Assembly: GCA_002104895.1 (NCBI GenBank)
Contig: MCFG01000088.1
Coordinates: 102,001 to 166,000 of the forward strand
Direction of reading: 5' to 3'
DNA from: Anaeromyces robustus
Taxonomy: Eukaryota; Neocallimastigomycota; Neocallimastigomycetes; Neocallimastigales; Neocallimastigaceae
Length of the DNA: 64,000 nucleotides
Of this stretch, positions 1 through 12,939 are shown piece by piece (the first letter of the stretch is position 1; the number at the start of each line of letters is the position of its first letter). The notes under the pieces are model-generated. The model was not told the DNA's origin and did no database searches. It worked only from the letters and a program-made list of their open reading frames with translations. Both the position numbers and the translations under genes were made by a program.

Positions 1-12
1 TTAACAGATCAA

Positions 13-3000
13 ATGAAGAGAACTATGGAACCAGCACCATTAACAATGGCAGATAAAAATTCAAATGTGAAAAAATCATTAATTACATTTGCTGAAGCTT
101 TAGATGATCCTTTAATATTTTTAAATAATGAAGATGGTGAAGAACCACGTAATTTATTAGATAATTCATATCCAAATTCAGCAGAAGAATCACAAGTTTC
201 ACTTAATAAAGGATATATTAAATCACCATTACAATCCCAAAAATCATTATTTCAAAATATGCATGATGATTCATCACCTAGAAATTCAGCAATTGCTCAA
301 CGATTTCATGAACAAAATAAAGATAAAAAACAAAATAGATATAGTGCTAGTTTCGCTGAAAATTCAAAGGTTACATATAATACAGGTACAATAAGAAGAG
401 ATTCTAGTGTTGAAGCAAATATGTGTAATACTGGAAGTAATTTGAAAAAGGATTCATCCTTCTTTAGAATGATTAAAAATAATGCTAAAAGTCTTAATGT
501 ATATAATTTATTTAATTCAGGATCAGACGAAAGTATTGATAGTTTAGCAAATGATATTACCTCTATGACTATGCCTACATCAAAACAAAATCGTCGTTAT
601 TCTATTATAAATAATACATCTCAATCAAAACTTCCTAATATTAATATTAATTCTTCAATGGAAGATTTGAATAATATGTTTGAATATTTAAATGATAAAA
701 ATAAATATAGAATTAATCGTAATATTCGAATATGTGTTTTAGAAGCTAGAAATATTTTTCCAAATGAAAAGAAAAAGAATTTAGAATCTTATGCTTTTAT
801 TTTCTTTGATGATATTGTTCAAGCTAAAACTTCAAAACAAGTAGGTTTTAATCCCTTCTGGGGAGAAGAATTCTATTTTGAAAATGTTTTACCATGCTTA
901 AGTAATATTCATATCATTGTATGTCAACAACATCGTGTCAGTAATGATTCTGAAATTGGTCATATTATTATCCCAATTAACAAATTACATAGTAATAAAA
1001 AGGTAGAAGAATGGATGCCACTTATACCAATAAATTCTAATAATGAAAATTTCAATGGATCCATTAGAGTTTGTATTACTCTTACAGATGAACATATATT
1101 ACCAATGGAGGATTATAATGAATTTATTAATTATGTATTTGAACCTTCTTTAGAACCAGTTATACGGTTAGGTGATGTAGTTCAACAAAGAGAAGAATTT
1201 GCTAAAACATTACTTTATATATTAATGGACAAACAACAAGAAGTGGAAGGAATAAAAACGTTGGTTTCATTAGAAGTTAAAAATACAGAAGATCCTAATA
1301 TTATATTTAGAGGCAATTCATTAACCACAAAAATTATTGATCAATATATGAAATTAATTGGTAGTCGTTATCTAAATAATACCTTAAGAAGACAAGTTCA
1401 AAATGTTTATAATTATAAAGAATCATGTGAAGTTGATCCTTCTAAAACGGATAAATCAGAAGATATTAAAAAGCATTGGAAAAAATTATTAATTTATGTA
1501 AATAGTTTTTGGGAAGCTATTCGACAAAGTATTAGTAAATGTCCATCTAAATTAAAGGAAATATTTAGTTTTACTAAAACAGAAGTAGCTAAAACATTTA
1601 AAAATGAAAATACTGTACAATATTCTTCCATTAGTGGATTTATATTTTTACGATTCTTCTGTCCTGCTATTTTATCTCCAAAATTATTTGGATTAGCTGA
1701 ACAACATCCAGATCCAGTAACAGCTAGAACTTTAACACTCATAGCAAAAATCTTACAGAATTTAGCTAATTTAACAGAATTTGCAAGTAAGGAACCACAT
1801 ATGAGTGAATCCAATCAATTTATTAAAAATCATATTAGTGAAATGAAATACTTTATTGATGCTATTGCTATTCCACCTGACAAGCCTGAAGAAAATAGTG
1901 TAGTAGAATATGATGTACGTTCTCAATGTGAAAAATTCTATCGATTTTATAGAAAAAATTTCAAAAATTGTTTTAATGTTAATGAAAATCCAGAAGATCA
2001 AAAATTGAAAGATATTATTGACGGTATTACTAATATTCATAGAAAGTATAATGATGATCTATTGAATTATCCAGTATCAAATGAAGATAAATCCATTCAA
2101 AAAATATTGAATAATTCAGAAATATCGCTTAATAATTTGATGAATGAACAAGAAGAAGATAATGATAGTAGTAGTCATATGAAAAAAGAATTAAGTAATT
2201 ATACTATGGATGAATACACTAAAAATGAATTAGATGATTCATTAAAAAGCATTATATATACTATACGAAGATTTTCAGCTCAATATAATAGAAGAGATCC
2301 TTCTCGTCGTCAAAACAATACAATAAATAAAATATCTCTCAATCAATATTCACCATATATTGAAGATATATTTAGTGGAAGTCAAAGAACATCTATTATA
2401 TCTAGTAGTACAAATGAATATAATGAATGTGAATGTTCTACACATTCCTTAAATGATATAAATGTTTCACCAACTAGTAAATTAAATGCTCATTCTCATA
2501 ATTCATTAAATTCTAATAGTACAAATTCATTGCATTCCAATAATTCAACGAATATGAATAATAATGGTCATCGTTCTGCTGTTACTGATATTGAAAATGA
2601 AGATGATGACAATGTATTAATGTCATTAGAAGAAGGATTAAATTTAGGTAATATATTATCACATAATATTAACGGTTCAATGAAAGAAAAACAAACAAAA
2701 AATGTGAATTTATCAAGACATAATTCTATAAGAAGTAATAATTCACATTTTATGAAAATATTTACTAATAATAATGAAAGTAGTAATCTATCGGCTTCCT
2801 CTTTACCAAATCAACAATGTTCACCGGTTCCTTCACCTATAGATGGTCCACATTATACATTATCAAGCGGAGGAGAAAATGATCCTTATCAAAATGCTCA
2901 ATATTCACCTACTACGAAAAAACGATTCCCAATAAATATAAAAAGAAAATTTTCATTTAATATTAATTCTATCACTGGTAATCATTCAGCAAATGCGCAT

Positions 3001-3036
3001 AGAGATCATGGTAAAGTAACCCGTGATTTTAATTAA
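13..3036 (+). CDS. C2 domain + RasGAP domain protein (GTPase-activating protein)
   Basis: Single open frame of 1007 residues from the first ATG. The frame is open to the left window edge, so the true start may lie upstream. A C2-like domain covers about residues 237-340 (NIRICVLEARNIFP, then the NPFWGEEFYFE strand). The RasGAP domain covers about 385-660. It has the arginine-finger motif FRGNSLTTKIIDQYM (Arg433) and the diagnostic FLRFFCPAI motif (545-553), followed by SPKLFGL. The N-terminal 230 and C-terminal 300 residues are Asn/Ser-rich and look disordered. By family knowledge such proteins stimulate GTP hydrolysis on Ras-type GTPases, with the C2 domain docking to membrane; the C2-RasGAP order resembles animal RASAL/SynGAP and yeast Bud2. 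Which GTPase it acts on cannot be read here. No intron is needed. Confidence 0.9.
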   Translation: MKRTMEPAPLTMADKNSNVKKSLITFAEALDDPLIFLNNEDGEEPRNLLDNSYPNSAEESQVSLNKGYIKSPLQSQKSLFQNMHDDSSPRNSAIAQRFHEQNKDKKQNRYSASFAENSKVTYNTGTIRRDSSVEANMCNTGSNLKKDSSFFRMIKNNAKSLNVYNLFNSGSDESIDSLANDITSMTMPTSKQNRRYSIINNTSQSKLPNININSSMEDLNNMFEYLNDKNKYRINRNIRICVLEARNIFPNEKKKNLESYAFIFFDDIVQAKTSKQVGFNPFWGEEFYFENVLPCLSNIHIIVCQQHRVSNDSEIGHIIIPINKLHSNKKVEEWMPLIPINSNNENFNGSIRVCITLTDEHILPMEDYNEFINYVFEPSLEPVIRLGDVVQQREEFAKTLLYILMDKQQEVEGIKTLVSLEVKNTEDPNIIFRGNSLTTKIIDQYMKLIGSRYLNNTLRRQVQNVYNYKESCEVDPSKTDKSEDIKKHWKKLLIYVNSFWEAIRQSISKCPSKLKEIFSFTKTEVAKTFKNENTVQYSSISGFIFLRFFCPAILSPKLFGLAEQHPDPVTARTLTLIAKILQNLANLTEFASKEPHMSESNQFIKNHISEMKYFIDAIAIPPDKPEENSVVEYDVRSQCEKFYRFYRKNFKNCFNVNENPEDQKLKDIIDGITNIHRKYNDDLLNYPVSNEDKSIQKILNNSEISLNNLMNEQEEDNDSSSHMKKELSNYTMDEYTKNELDDSLKSIIYTIRRFSAQYNRRDPSRRQNNTINKISLNQYSPYIEDIFSGSQRTSIISSSTNEYNECECSTHSLNDINVSPTSKLNAHSHNSLNSNSTNSLHSNNSTNMNNNGHRSAVTDIENEDDDNVLMSLEEGLNLGNILSHNINGSMKEKQTKNVNLSRHNSIRSNNSHFMKIFTNNNESSNLSASSLPNQQCSPVPSPIDGPHYTLSSGGENDPYQNAQYSPTTKKRFPINIKRKFSFNINSITGNHSANAHRDHGKVTRDFN

Positions 3037-4112
3037 AATAAAAATAAAAATAAAAATAAAAATAATAATAATAATAATAATAATAATATATACATAATAA
3101 TTAAAAAAATAAATAAATAAATAAATAAATATAAAGAAAAAAATAATAAAAAAAAATAAAAATAAAAAGAAAATATAAAATAAAATAAAATAAAATAATA
3201 TATATATATATATATATATAAAATAAAAAGAATAATAAAAAATAATTAAATAAAAATAAATAAAATAAAATAAAAATTATATATATATAATAATAGAATG
3301 TAATAAACCAATTAAATAATATTAATAATATTAATTAATAAACAAATCATATAATAATCGAATCACATCAATTATCATAACAATTAAATATTATAAAATA
3401 AAGATAACAGAAAAAAAAATATATATATTTTTTTTTCATATAAAAATAATTAACACATGATATTTTGCATTCCATTTCAAAATATAATGTTATATTTTTT
3501 AATTAATTAAAATAATAAAAATTATTTATAAAGCATAATTTACTATAAAACATAATTTCTACTTTCTCTTCATATATAAAAGTAATAAAATTAATAAAAA
3601 TTATATAATAATTAATATATAATTTTAATAATAAAATATAATAATATTAATATTATTATATGTTTAAATAGTTATTATTTTATTAAAAACAAAATAATAA
3701 TTTTGATTATGATTAAAATTTTTTTAAAATTAATAATTTTTATATATAGAATCAAAAATTCATAAAACCAAAATAACTATCATATATTTATTTATATATA
3801 TCATGTAATTATTAGAAATAATACTATGTAAATATATATATATATAATTATTAATATATATATATTATTTTAGATTTTATAGACTTTTTATATGATTTTT
3901 ATTTTATTGTGAAATGTTAATAATATAAGCTAAAAATTTACATACATCTAATTTTATATATAAAAAAAACAACATATTATTGTGTATAATGTAATATTGC
4001 ATCCAGAAAAAAAAAAAAAAAAAAAAAAAAAAAAGATTTTTTTTTTACTATTTTATTTAAAGTAATATAAATGATATAATTAAATATTATAAAAATTTTT
4101 TATAATATATAA
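3037..4112. other. AT-rich intergenic region, no gene seen
   Basis: Tail-to-tail spacer between the RasGAP gene (+) and the CH-domain gene (-). It holds A-rich simple sequence just after the RasGAP stop (AAT and AATA runs to about 3290), TA runs, and a run of about 27 A near 4007-4034. No coding signal was seen. Confidence 0.8.
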
Positions 4113-7100
4113 TTATTGTGCAAGATTCATTTCTTTTGAATATAATAAATTATTTTGTTCATTTTCATTTTCATCTTCATTTAATAAAATTTTATAATGA
4201 TTATAGCTATCATTATTAGCTTCTTCATAAACATCATTTGTTGACATAGAATTATTTTCTTGATCTATTTGAGATTTCATTTCTTTTCCTTTTTTATAAT
4301 ATCTAATCAGTTGCATCAATAATGAGAAAATTGAACCCAATTTTCCTAAATGTAAATCTAAATTCATTTATTTATTAATTTTTAAATTTAAAATTATAAA
4401 TTTATTTGTTATTAATATATTAATAATATATATATATATTATTTAAAATTATATTTTTTAAATTAAAAAATTATACAAATATTTATATATATAATATGTG
4501 TAAATGATATACCATAGGCTGTTACAGCTATTGGAATATTCATTACATTTTTTATATAATTTAAGCATATATCAAGTCTTTCAACATTATATTGAGGAGA
4601 TTCTCTAATTACTGGATTTGGATCTTCTTCTGCCATTTTGAAAAAGGACATTTTCTTAAAAATTTAAAAAAAAAAAAAAAAATAAGAAATTTATATATAA
4701 GCAAAAAATCTATTCATTTATCTATTATAATGAAAATAATATTTTTAAAAACTATAATTGTATAATTGTATTTATTTTATACTTCAATTAAAGCCGCTAT
4801 AATATAATTTTGTGCACAAATTGTTTGCAAAGAATGACAGGATATAAAAGTACTATATTCAGGAAGCATTATTTTAATCCAATGATGATAAGCCTATAAA
4901 TATAAAATTAATAAAAGTATCAACATTATAAATAAATAATTTTGAATATTTATAATAAAATATATTATAACTGAATTATTCACACTTTTTTCTTTGATTC
5001 AGTTGTATAATCATCATATACTCTTGATACCTATTTTTTAATTTTTTTACAGTAACATTTAATTAATTATTATTCTTTATTAATATTATTGATATTATTT
5101 ATTATAATTATTTTTTTATTATCAATCCATACACAATCCTTTTTAGGGTTATTATTACTCTTACTACTACCAGTAGTATATGGTACAATAAAATGTTTCC
5201 ATACTCCAGAAAGTTCAAAGGATGAAGAATAACATCTTTCTAATTTTTCTTTATTATCATCATTATAAATAATAGATGGATCTTTAGTTAATATTTTTTC
5301 ATTATTATTTTTTTCTGAAGAATTAATCGAAGTTCCTGACTCCAAAACATTAACAGGTTCTACCTCATCATCAACACTATATTCATTATCAATTAAATCA
5401 AACAAATAATTGTACTCTTTATCATCCGTTGGACTAAATAATCCAAATTCATCAGAAACTTTTTCATCTTGTTTTGCTAAATCTTCTTTTGCTAAAAAAT
5501 AATTAATATTTTTATATGATTGTTTTATTTTTTATTAATAAATTCATATAAAAGGTTGTTTATTTAATTTTAAATAAATCATATTTATTTATATAAACAT
5601 TTAATACTTTAATATTTTTTTAATTATATTACTCACATTTAAGACGATTATTATCTTTTGGTAAGTATAAATTATTATTACTTAAATTAGTTAAATTAAT
5701 AGTAATACCATTATTATGATCATTAAGTAAATTTTTTGGTTTATTATTAAAACTTGATTGTGAAGAATTTTGTTCTAAAAATTCCTGCGACATTAAATTC
5801 ATATTATTTATATCATTTTTACTAGAAGAAAGTGGTGGTTTTGAATTAATACTATTTTTACTTGAAAATAGGATTTGCGATGTATTTTCAGAGGATTGTT
5901 GTGTTGATAACATATCTCTTGTTAATGAGTCTTTTGATATTGAATTGGATATCATAGAATTTTTTGATGACTCAGACATTCTTCTTTTTTGTTCAATAAT
6001 TTTATCAATATCACTTTTCAATTCTCTAATTTTTATTAATTCATTATCTCTTTCATTATTCGTATCATCATATTTATTAAATGAACTTGAATTTCTTATT
6101 AATCTATCTATAGAACTTTTTCTTGATGTTTCTATTGAATTATTACTAAACATCTTTGTTGGTGTTTTACTAGAAGCTGAACTTCCTTTCCTACTACTAT
6201 TATTACTTGTGAATCTGTTATTAACATTACTTTTACTATTGGTTTGATTATTTTCATTATATATTTCATTATTAGTACTATTACTTTTATTCATGGCAAT
6301 ACTATTGTTTCTACTATTTTCATTATTAATTCTATTATTACTAATATTACTTTTACTCATAGTAACACTATTGTTTCTACTATTTTCATTACTTATTCTA
6401 TTATTATTAATATTATTTTTACTCATAGTAACACTATTGTTTCTACTATTTTCATTACTTATTTTATTATTATTAATATTATTTTTACTCCCGGTAATAC
6501 TACTGTTTCTACTATTTTCATTACTTATTTTATTATTATTAATATTATTTTTACTCCCGGTAATGCTATTGTTTCTGCTATTTTCATTATTCATTCCATT
6601 ATTACTATTACTATTACTTTTGTTCATAGTAATACTATTATTTCTAATATTTTCATTACTATTATTATTTTGATTAGTTATTAAAGGTTCATTAGTATTT
6701 AAATTATCTATAATACTCTTTTTAATTTTATTCTTACTATTACTACTTCTATTACTAATAATTGATGATGACGAACCATGAATTAAATTCTTTAAGTAAG
6801 TATCACTCTCTTTACTTAAAGGTAAATTTTTATTTGAGGAATTATCAATACTAATATTCATATCCATTGAAAGCTTAATATTACAATTTTTAGAACCTCC
6901 ATAATGTTTAGGTAAAAGAATTGAAAATTGAATTTGTTTATCATTATTTGTTTTATCTTTGTTTTTTATAATAGTATCATTATCTTTAGTATTATTATTA
7001 TTGTCTATTTTATTTTTATTACCATCATTTTTTTCAATTGAAATATTAATTTTTGTAGGAACATTAATGGAATTATTTTTATCTGAAACTAAAGTAACAT

Positions 7101-7425
7101 CCCCATTAGAATTATTATTATCAATTATGGTTTCACTGTTATTATTATTTTTAATCTAAATATTATATTACATAAATATAAAGATAAAATTAAATAAAGT
7201 TATAATATTGTATCAAATTAATAAATTTTATAATAATAATAACAATAACAATAATAATAATAATAATAATTTAATAAAATTATAATAATATATATATATT
7301 TTTATATTTATTCATACTTCGAATGATAAATCTTTAACACAACATGATACTATATCGTTTGAGGAAGTATTAATATTTGAATAAGATTCCTGATTTGAAT
7401 CATGAGTATTTAAAATATCTGACAT
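4113..7425 (-). CDS. Asn/Ser-rich protein with 22-residue repeats and C-terminal CH-like domain (7 exons)
   Basis: Model read on the minus strand: exons 7425-7318, 7155-5637, 5491-5133, 5030-4986, 4893-4783, 4654-4513, 4357-4113, giving 2529 nt and 842 residues. Donors are GTATGA, GTGAGT, GTATGG, GTGTGA, GTATAA and GTATAT; all acceptors are AG and every phase matches. The start ATG (7425) begins MSDILNTHDSNQ. Residues about 209-340 are six copies of a 22-residue Asn/Ser repeat (consensus near NSITGSKNNINNNKISNENS plus RN). A short charged coiled coil follows (KIRELKSDIDKIIEQKRRM). Residues about 665-795 resemble a calponin homology domain of the neuron-navigator kind: AYHHWIKIML, YNVERLDICLNYIKNVMNI, then LHLGKLGSIFSLLMQLIRYY. 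CH domains usually bind actin or act in cytoskeletal signalling. The CH call is by eye. The least certain join is the donor at 5132. Confidence 0.7.
6244..6639 (-). repeat. Six in-frame 66-bp tandem repeats encoding 22-residue units
   Basis: Within the large second exon of the CH-domain gene. Successive units begin NSITM, NSITG, SSITG, NSVTM, NSVTM and NSIAM and end NENSRN or a close variant. Several pairs are nearly identical at the DNA level, so the array looks young and may vary in copy number. Confidence 0.85.
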
Positions 7426-9293
<1,868 letters not shown>

Positions 9294-12033
9294 ATGAAAT
9301 ACAAAATTTTATATTACCTATTACTTCTTTTTTTCCAATTAAGTAAATAATTACATATAATTTATTTAAAAATAAATTTATAAAAATAAAAAAATGCCAA
9401 TGCATATTTTATTAAAAACTTAATTAATAATAATATAATTATAATTTTTTTTTTTTTTTTTTTTTGAAATAAAAACATATACATCAGGTATAATAAAAAC
9501 AGTAACAGTAAACCTATTAATATTTTCATTTAATAGATATAAAGAATTATATCCATTTATAGCAAATAAATTTAACACATATTCACAAGAAAATAATTTA
9601 GATATTAAACTAGAAATAATACTGTTTTCTGAAAACAATTCCACTCTAGAAAGAGATGATTACTCATCATCAATTGAATTACTTCTCCAAAAAAAATCTC
9701 AAAAATATGATTTATATATTTTTGATCCCCTATACATAAATAAATATCATTCACATTTTATCGATTTAAAAGAATATTTACCAAAGGAACATATTGATTT
9801 ATATGCTTCTGATATTGTAAAAAGTATGAGTATGCATAATAACAAATTGGTTGGACTGGTAAATTATTATTTTCATTAAATCTATATATATAATTATTAT
9901 TTTAATAAAAAAAATACATTATATTTAATATTTTAATAAAAAAAATACATTATATTTAATATTTTATATTATTACTATATTACATTTTAGCCAATATTTA
10001 TAAGATATATGGTACTATATTCAAATGTTAATTACTTAAAAAAATATAATCAAGAAATACCAACAACATGGAATGAATTAATAAAAACTGGAAAATATAT
10101 ATTATATAATGAACATAAATATAATAATACAAGTATAATCGGATATAATGGATTTTTTCCTTGTAATAATTAACAAATAATAATTAATATTTATACTATA
10201 AATTAATTAATTGAATATTATATTAATAGTATATATTTATTATAATACATATATATAATATTATTTAGCTGATGAAAATGCAATGTGTTCATTTTATCAA
10301 TTTTTATATTCATATAGAGATACAAAAGATTCACCGATACCTGAAATAACAAGTCAGACATCAATTGATGCATTAAATATGTTAAAAATGATTAAAAATG
10401 AAATTTCATCAGGTAATTTTTAATATAAATATTATGGAAAAACCTTTTATTATTACTTAAATATATTTCAACGTTTATAATAATAATAATATTAATAATA
10501 ATAATAATAATAATATGGCTATTATTATTATAAAATAAAAAATTATATTAATAAAATTAAATAGATGATATATTTAATTCAGATGAAAACTATAATACAG
10601 GATTATTTTCTACTGAAGATATATTATTTTCTAATTTTTGGGATATTACTGGAATACCAAATTATAAAATGTCAATTTTTCCAGGGAAAAAAAACGGTAT
10701 TAGTGGATCGTGCCTTGGCGGATTTAATATTGGTATTAGCAAACATGTATCAAAAGAAAAAATAGAAGCATCAGTAAAAGTATTACAATATTTTACTTCA
10801 AAAAATATACAAAAAATTATATCTACAAATTATCTTGTATACAGTGGAATAGAAGAGTTAAATAATGATGAAGAAGTTTGTTCAATTCTTGACTGTGAAT
10901 TAGTAAAAAATATTCAAGAAATTATTATACCATCATCTACAATAGATAATTATGGTTCATATGTAAAAAAATTTTTAAAATATTTCTATAAGTTTTTATA
11001 TGATGAAGAGTCAGCGGAAGTAACATTAAATAAAATAAATGATATTACAAGGATCTATTATTTCTCAATGGAAAAATCAACTGTTGGTTTAGTTATTTTC
11101 ATATTATTAATATCAACTTTTATTACAACTTTTCTTTTAAGTTTTATACTATTTATTCCAAAATATAAAAAACATTTTGAATTTTTTAGTCTTGATTTAT
11201 GGTTTCTTTATATTATTGGATCTCTTATGATTATTTTTTCAGAAACTACAAAATTCGGTGAAATGTCCGAATTCAAATGTCGATTCAATCAAATATTAAT
11301 AACTATTGGATATACTATGAACTATATTCCAATACTCTATAAATTAACAATCAATTTTCCGGAAAAAAATAAATATTCATCATGGGCTAAAAACAATAAA
11401 TCATTATTCATTATTTTAGTAATACTTATAGAAATAATTTTAGATGGTATAGCATCATTATCACCTTTTAAAATAAAAACTATTATAGTAGAAAATGGTA
11501 AAAATTTTAGTAAATGTATAGCTGATAATGTTGGAGGATTTATAATTGCTGGATTTCAAATATTATATAAATTTATTATATATTTTGCTATAGTTATTTT
11601 AATGTTTTTGGAATGGAATATTGATGAAACAAAAAAAGATTTGAGAGCATTAACAGTAGTAATGGGTATAGATGGTATCTTATTGGTTTTATTCTTTATG
11701 ATAAACTTCATGACTATTAATAATTATATGTTGTTCTATTCTATTCATACTATGATTATGTTATTCTTTTCAATAACAAATCAATTCTATATGTTTATTA
11801 TAAGATTATATCTAGCAATTACAACAAAAGAAATGACAGTAGAAGAAAAACTTGCAGAAAAATTATTTGTAATTCAAGATAATGGTAATCCAATACAAAG
11901 TGATATATTAAAATCGTTTACATTAGAAAACTCAGAAAATGAAGCGAATTTTTCAGAAACATCAAATAAATCTTTACCTACATATAAATCAAAATTATTA
12001 AGTTTACATTATGCAACAACTTCTGTAATTTAA
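9294..12033 (+). CDS. Class C GPCR with bacterial-type solute-binding ectodomain (5 exons)
   Basis: Exons 9294-9342, 9488-9858, 9991-10162, 10269-10412 and 10565-12033 give 2205 nt and 734 residues. Donors are GTAAAT, GTAAAT, GTAATA and GTAATT, all acceptors AG, all phases agreeing. The start MKYKILYYLLLLFFQL is a signal peptide. The ectodomain, about 20-410, reads like an ABC-type sugar-binding protein: KYDLYIFDP, LVGLPIFIRYMVLYSN, PTTWNELIKTGKYIL, GFNIGISKHVSKEKIEASVK. Seven hydrophobic segments follow: TM1 near 416-440, then LWFLYIIGSLMIIFS, a TM3 following the CRFNQ cysteine, LFIILVILIEIIL, GFIIAGFQILYKFIIYFA, the ILLVLFF segment, and TM7 near 633-664. A short cytoplasmic tail ends the protein. 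Anaerobic gut fungi are known to have expanded class C receptors with carbohydrate-binding-like ectodomains. Ligand and G protein are not visible. Confidence 0.85.
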
Positions 12034-12650
12034 TTAAATCATATTATAATTTAAATTTAAACATATTTTTCAATAAATTAAATGTTTTAATATATTTATT
12101 TATTACTATACTATAATATTACTAATTTAAAATACTTATAATAAGATATATAAATATATATATATTCATATATTTATATATGTTTTTTAACTTGTTATTT
12201 AAATTACAAATATTTAAGAAGTATATATATATATATACACTTAAATTACAAAAGTAATTTATCAAAAAAAAATAAAATAATAAATAAAAAAATAAAAAAA
12301 TAAAAGAATAAAAGAATAAAAGAATAAAAAAATAAAAAAATAAATACTTCGCTAAATAATTATTATATATATTTTTAATACATGTGTTTGATTTTTTATT
12401 TAAAAAAATATACATACTAAATAAATAATCTATTTTGTTTTGTTACTTTGATTGTCTTTTTATTTTTTTATCATATATATTATAAGTATTAGAAACATTT
12501 TTATTTTATTTAATTACTTCTAAAACTATAAATGTTTTTGATTTTAATTAAATTTAATATATACATTTGATATGATTATTTTAATTATATCTTATAAATT
12601 ACATTAATAATTAATAATTTAAATTCTTTTCATATGTTTCTATTTTTAAT
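12034..12650. other. AT-rich intergenic region, no gene seen
   Basis: 3' flank of the GPCR gene. It holds A-rich runs with AATAA units (about 12270-12345) and TA runs. Nothing coding was seen before the retroelement cluster begins. Confidence 0.75.
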
Positions 12651-12855
12651 TTTTTTTTTTTTAGACCAGGACTAATTTTTTTTAAAATAATTAATTTAAA
12701 TTTAAACATACTATGATATATATATTACATATAAATTACATAAAACTAAAGTATATGAAAGTAAATAAATAAAAGTAAAAAAGATACAATAGAAAATAAT
12801 AAAATTTATTACAGATATTAATCGAATTAAATATTCAATGAAAAAATTTTTGAGT
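12651..12855 (-). mobile_element. Retroelement 3' fragment, family B copy 1 (3' UTR and poly(A) only)
   Basis: Read on the minus strand, it ends in GTCCTGGTCT followed by a poly(A) tail (T run about 12651-12662 on the plus strand). The sequence is clearly similar to 15596-15750 (AGACTAGGATTAAT, ATTACAGATATTA and flanks), which is the 3' end of the second copy. Only the untranslated 3' part is present here, so it is a 5'-truncated insertion. Confidence 0.7.
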
Positions 12856-12939
12856 TTTTTCATCACAGCATGGGCAGGGTTAGGAAAGTGTTGATTTACC
12901 TTTATTAATATTTAAACATATTAAAGTTTTTTTTTTTTT

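Noticed and set aside
5945-7159. Open frames on the plus strand rich in Leu/Ile/Ser (5945-6247, 6244-6684, 6293-6673, 6959-7159)
   Set aside because: They are antisense shadows of the repetitive Asn/Ser codons in the CH-domain gene. They repeat with the same 66-bp period and show no domain.
12122-12415. 97-codon minus-strand frame rich in Phe/Tyr
   Set aside because: It arises from A-rich simple repeat and has no recognisable domain.
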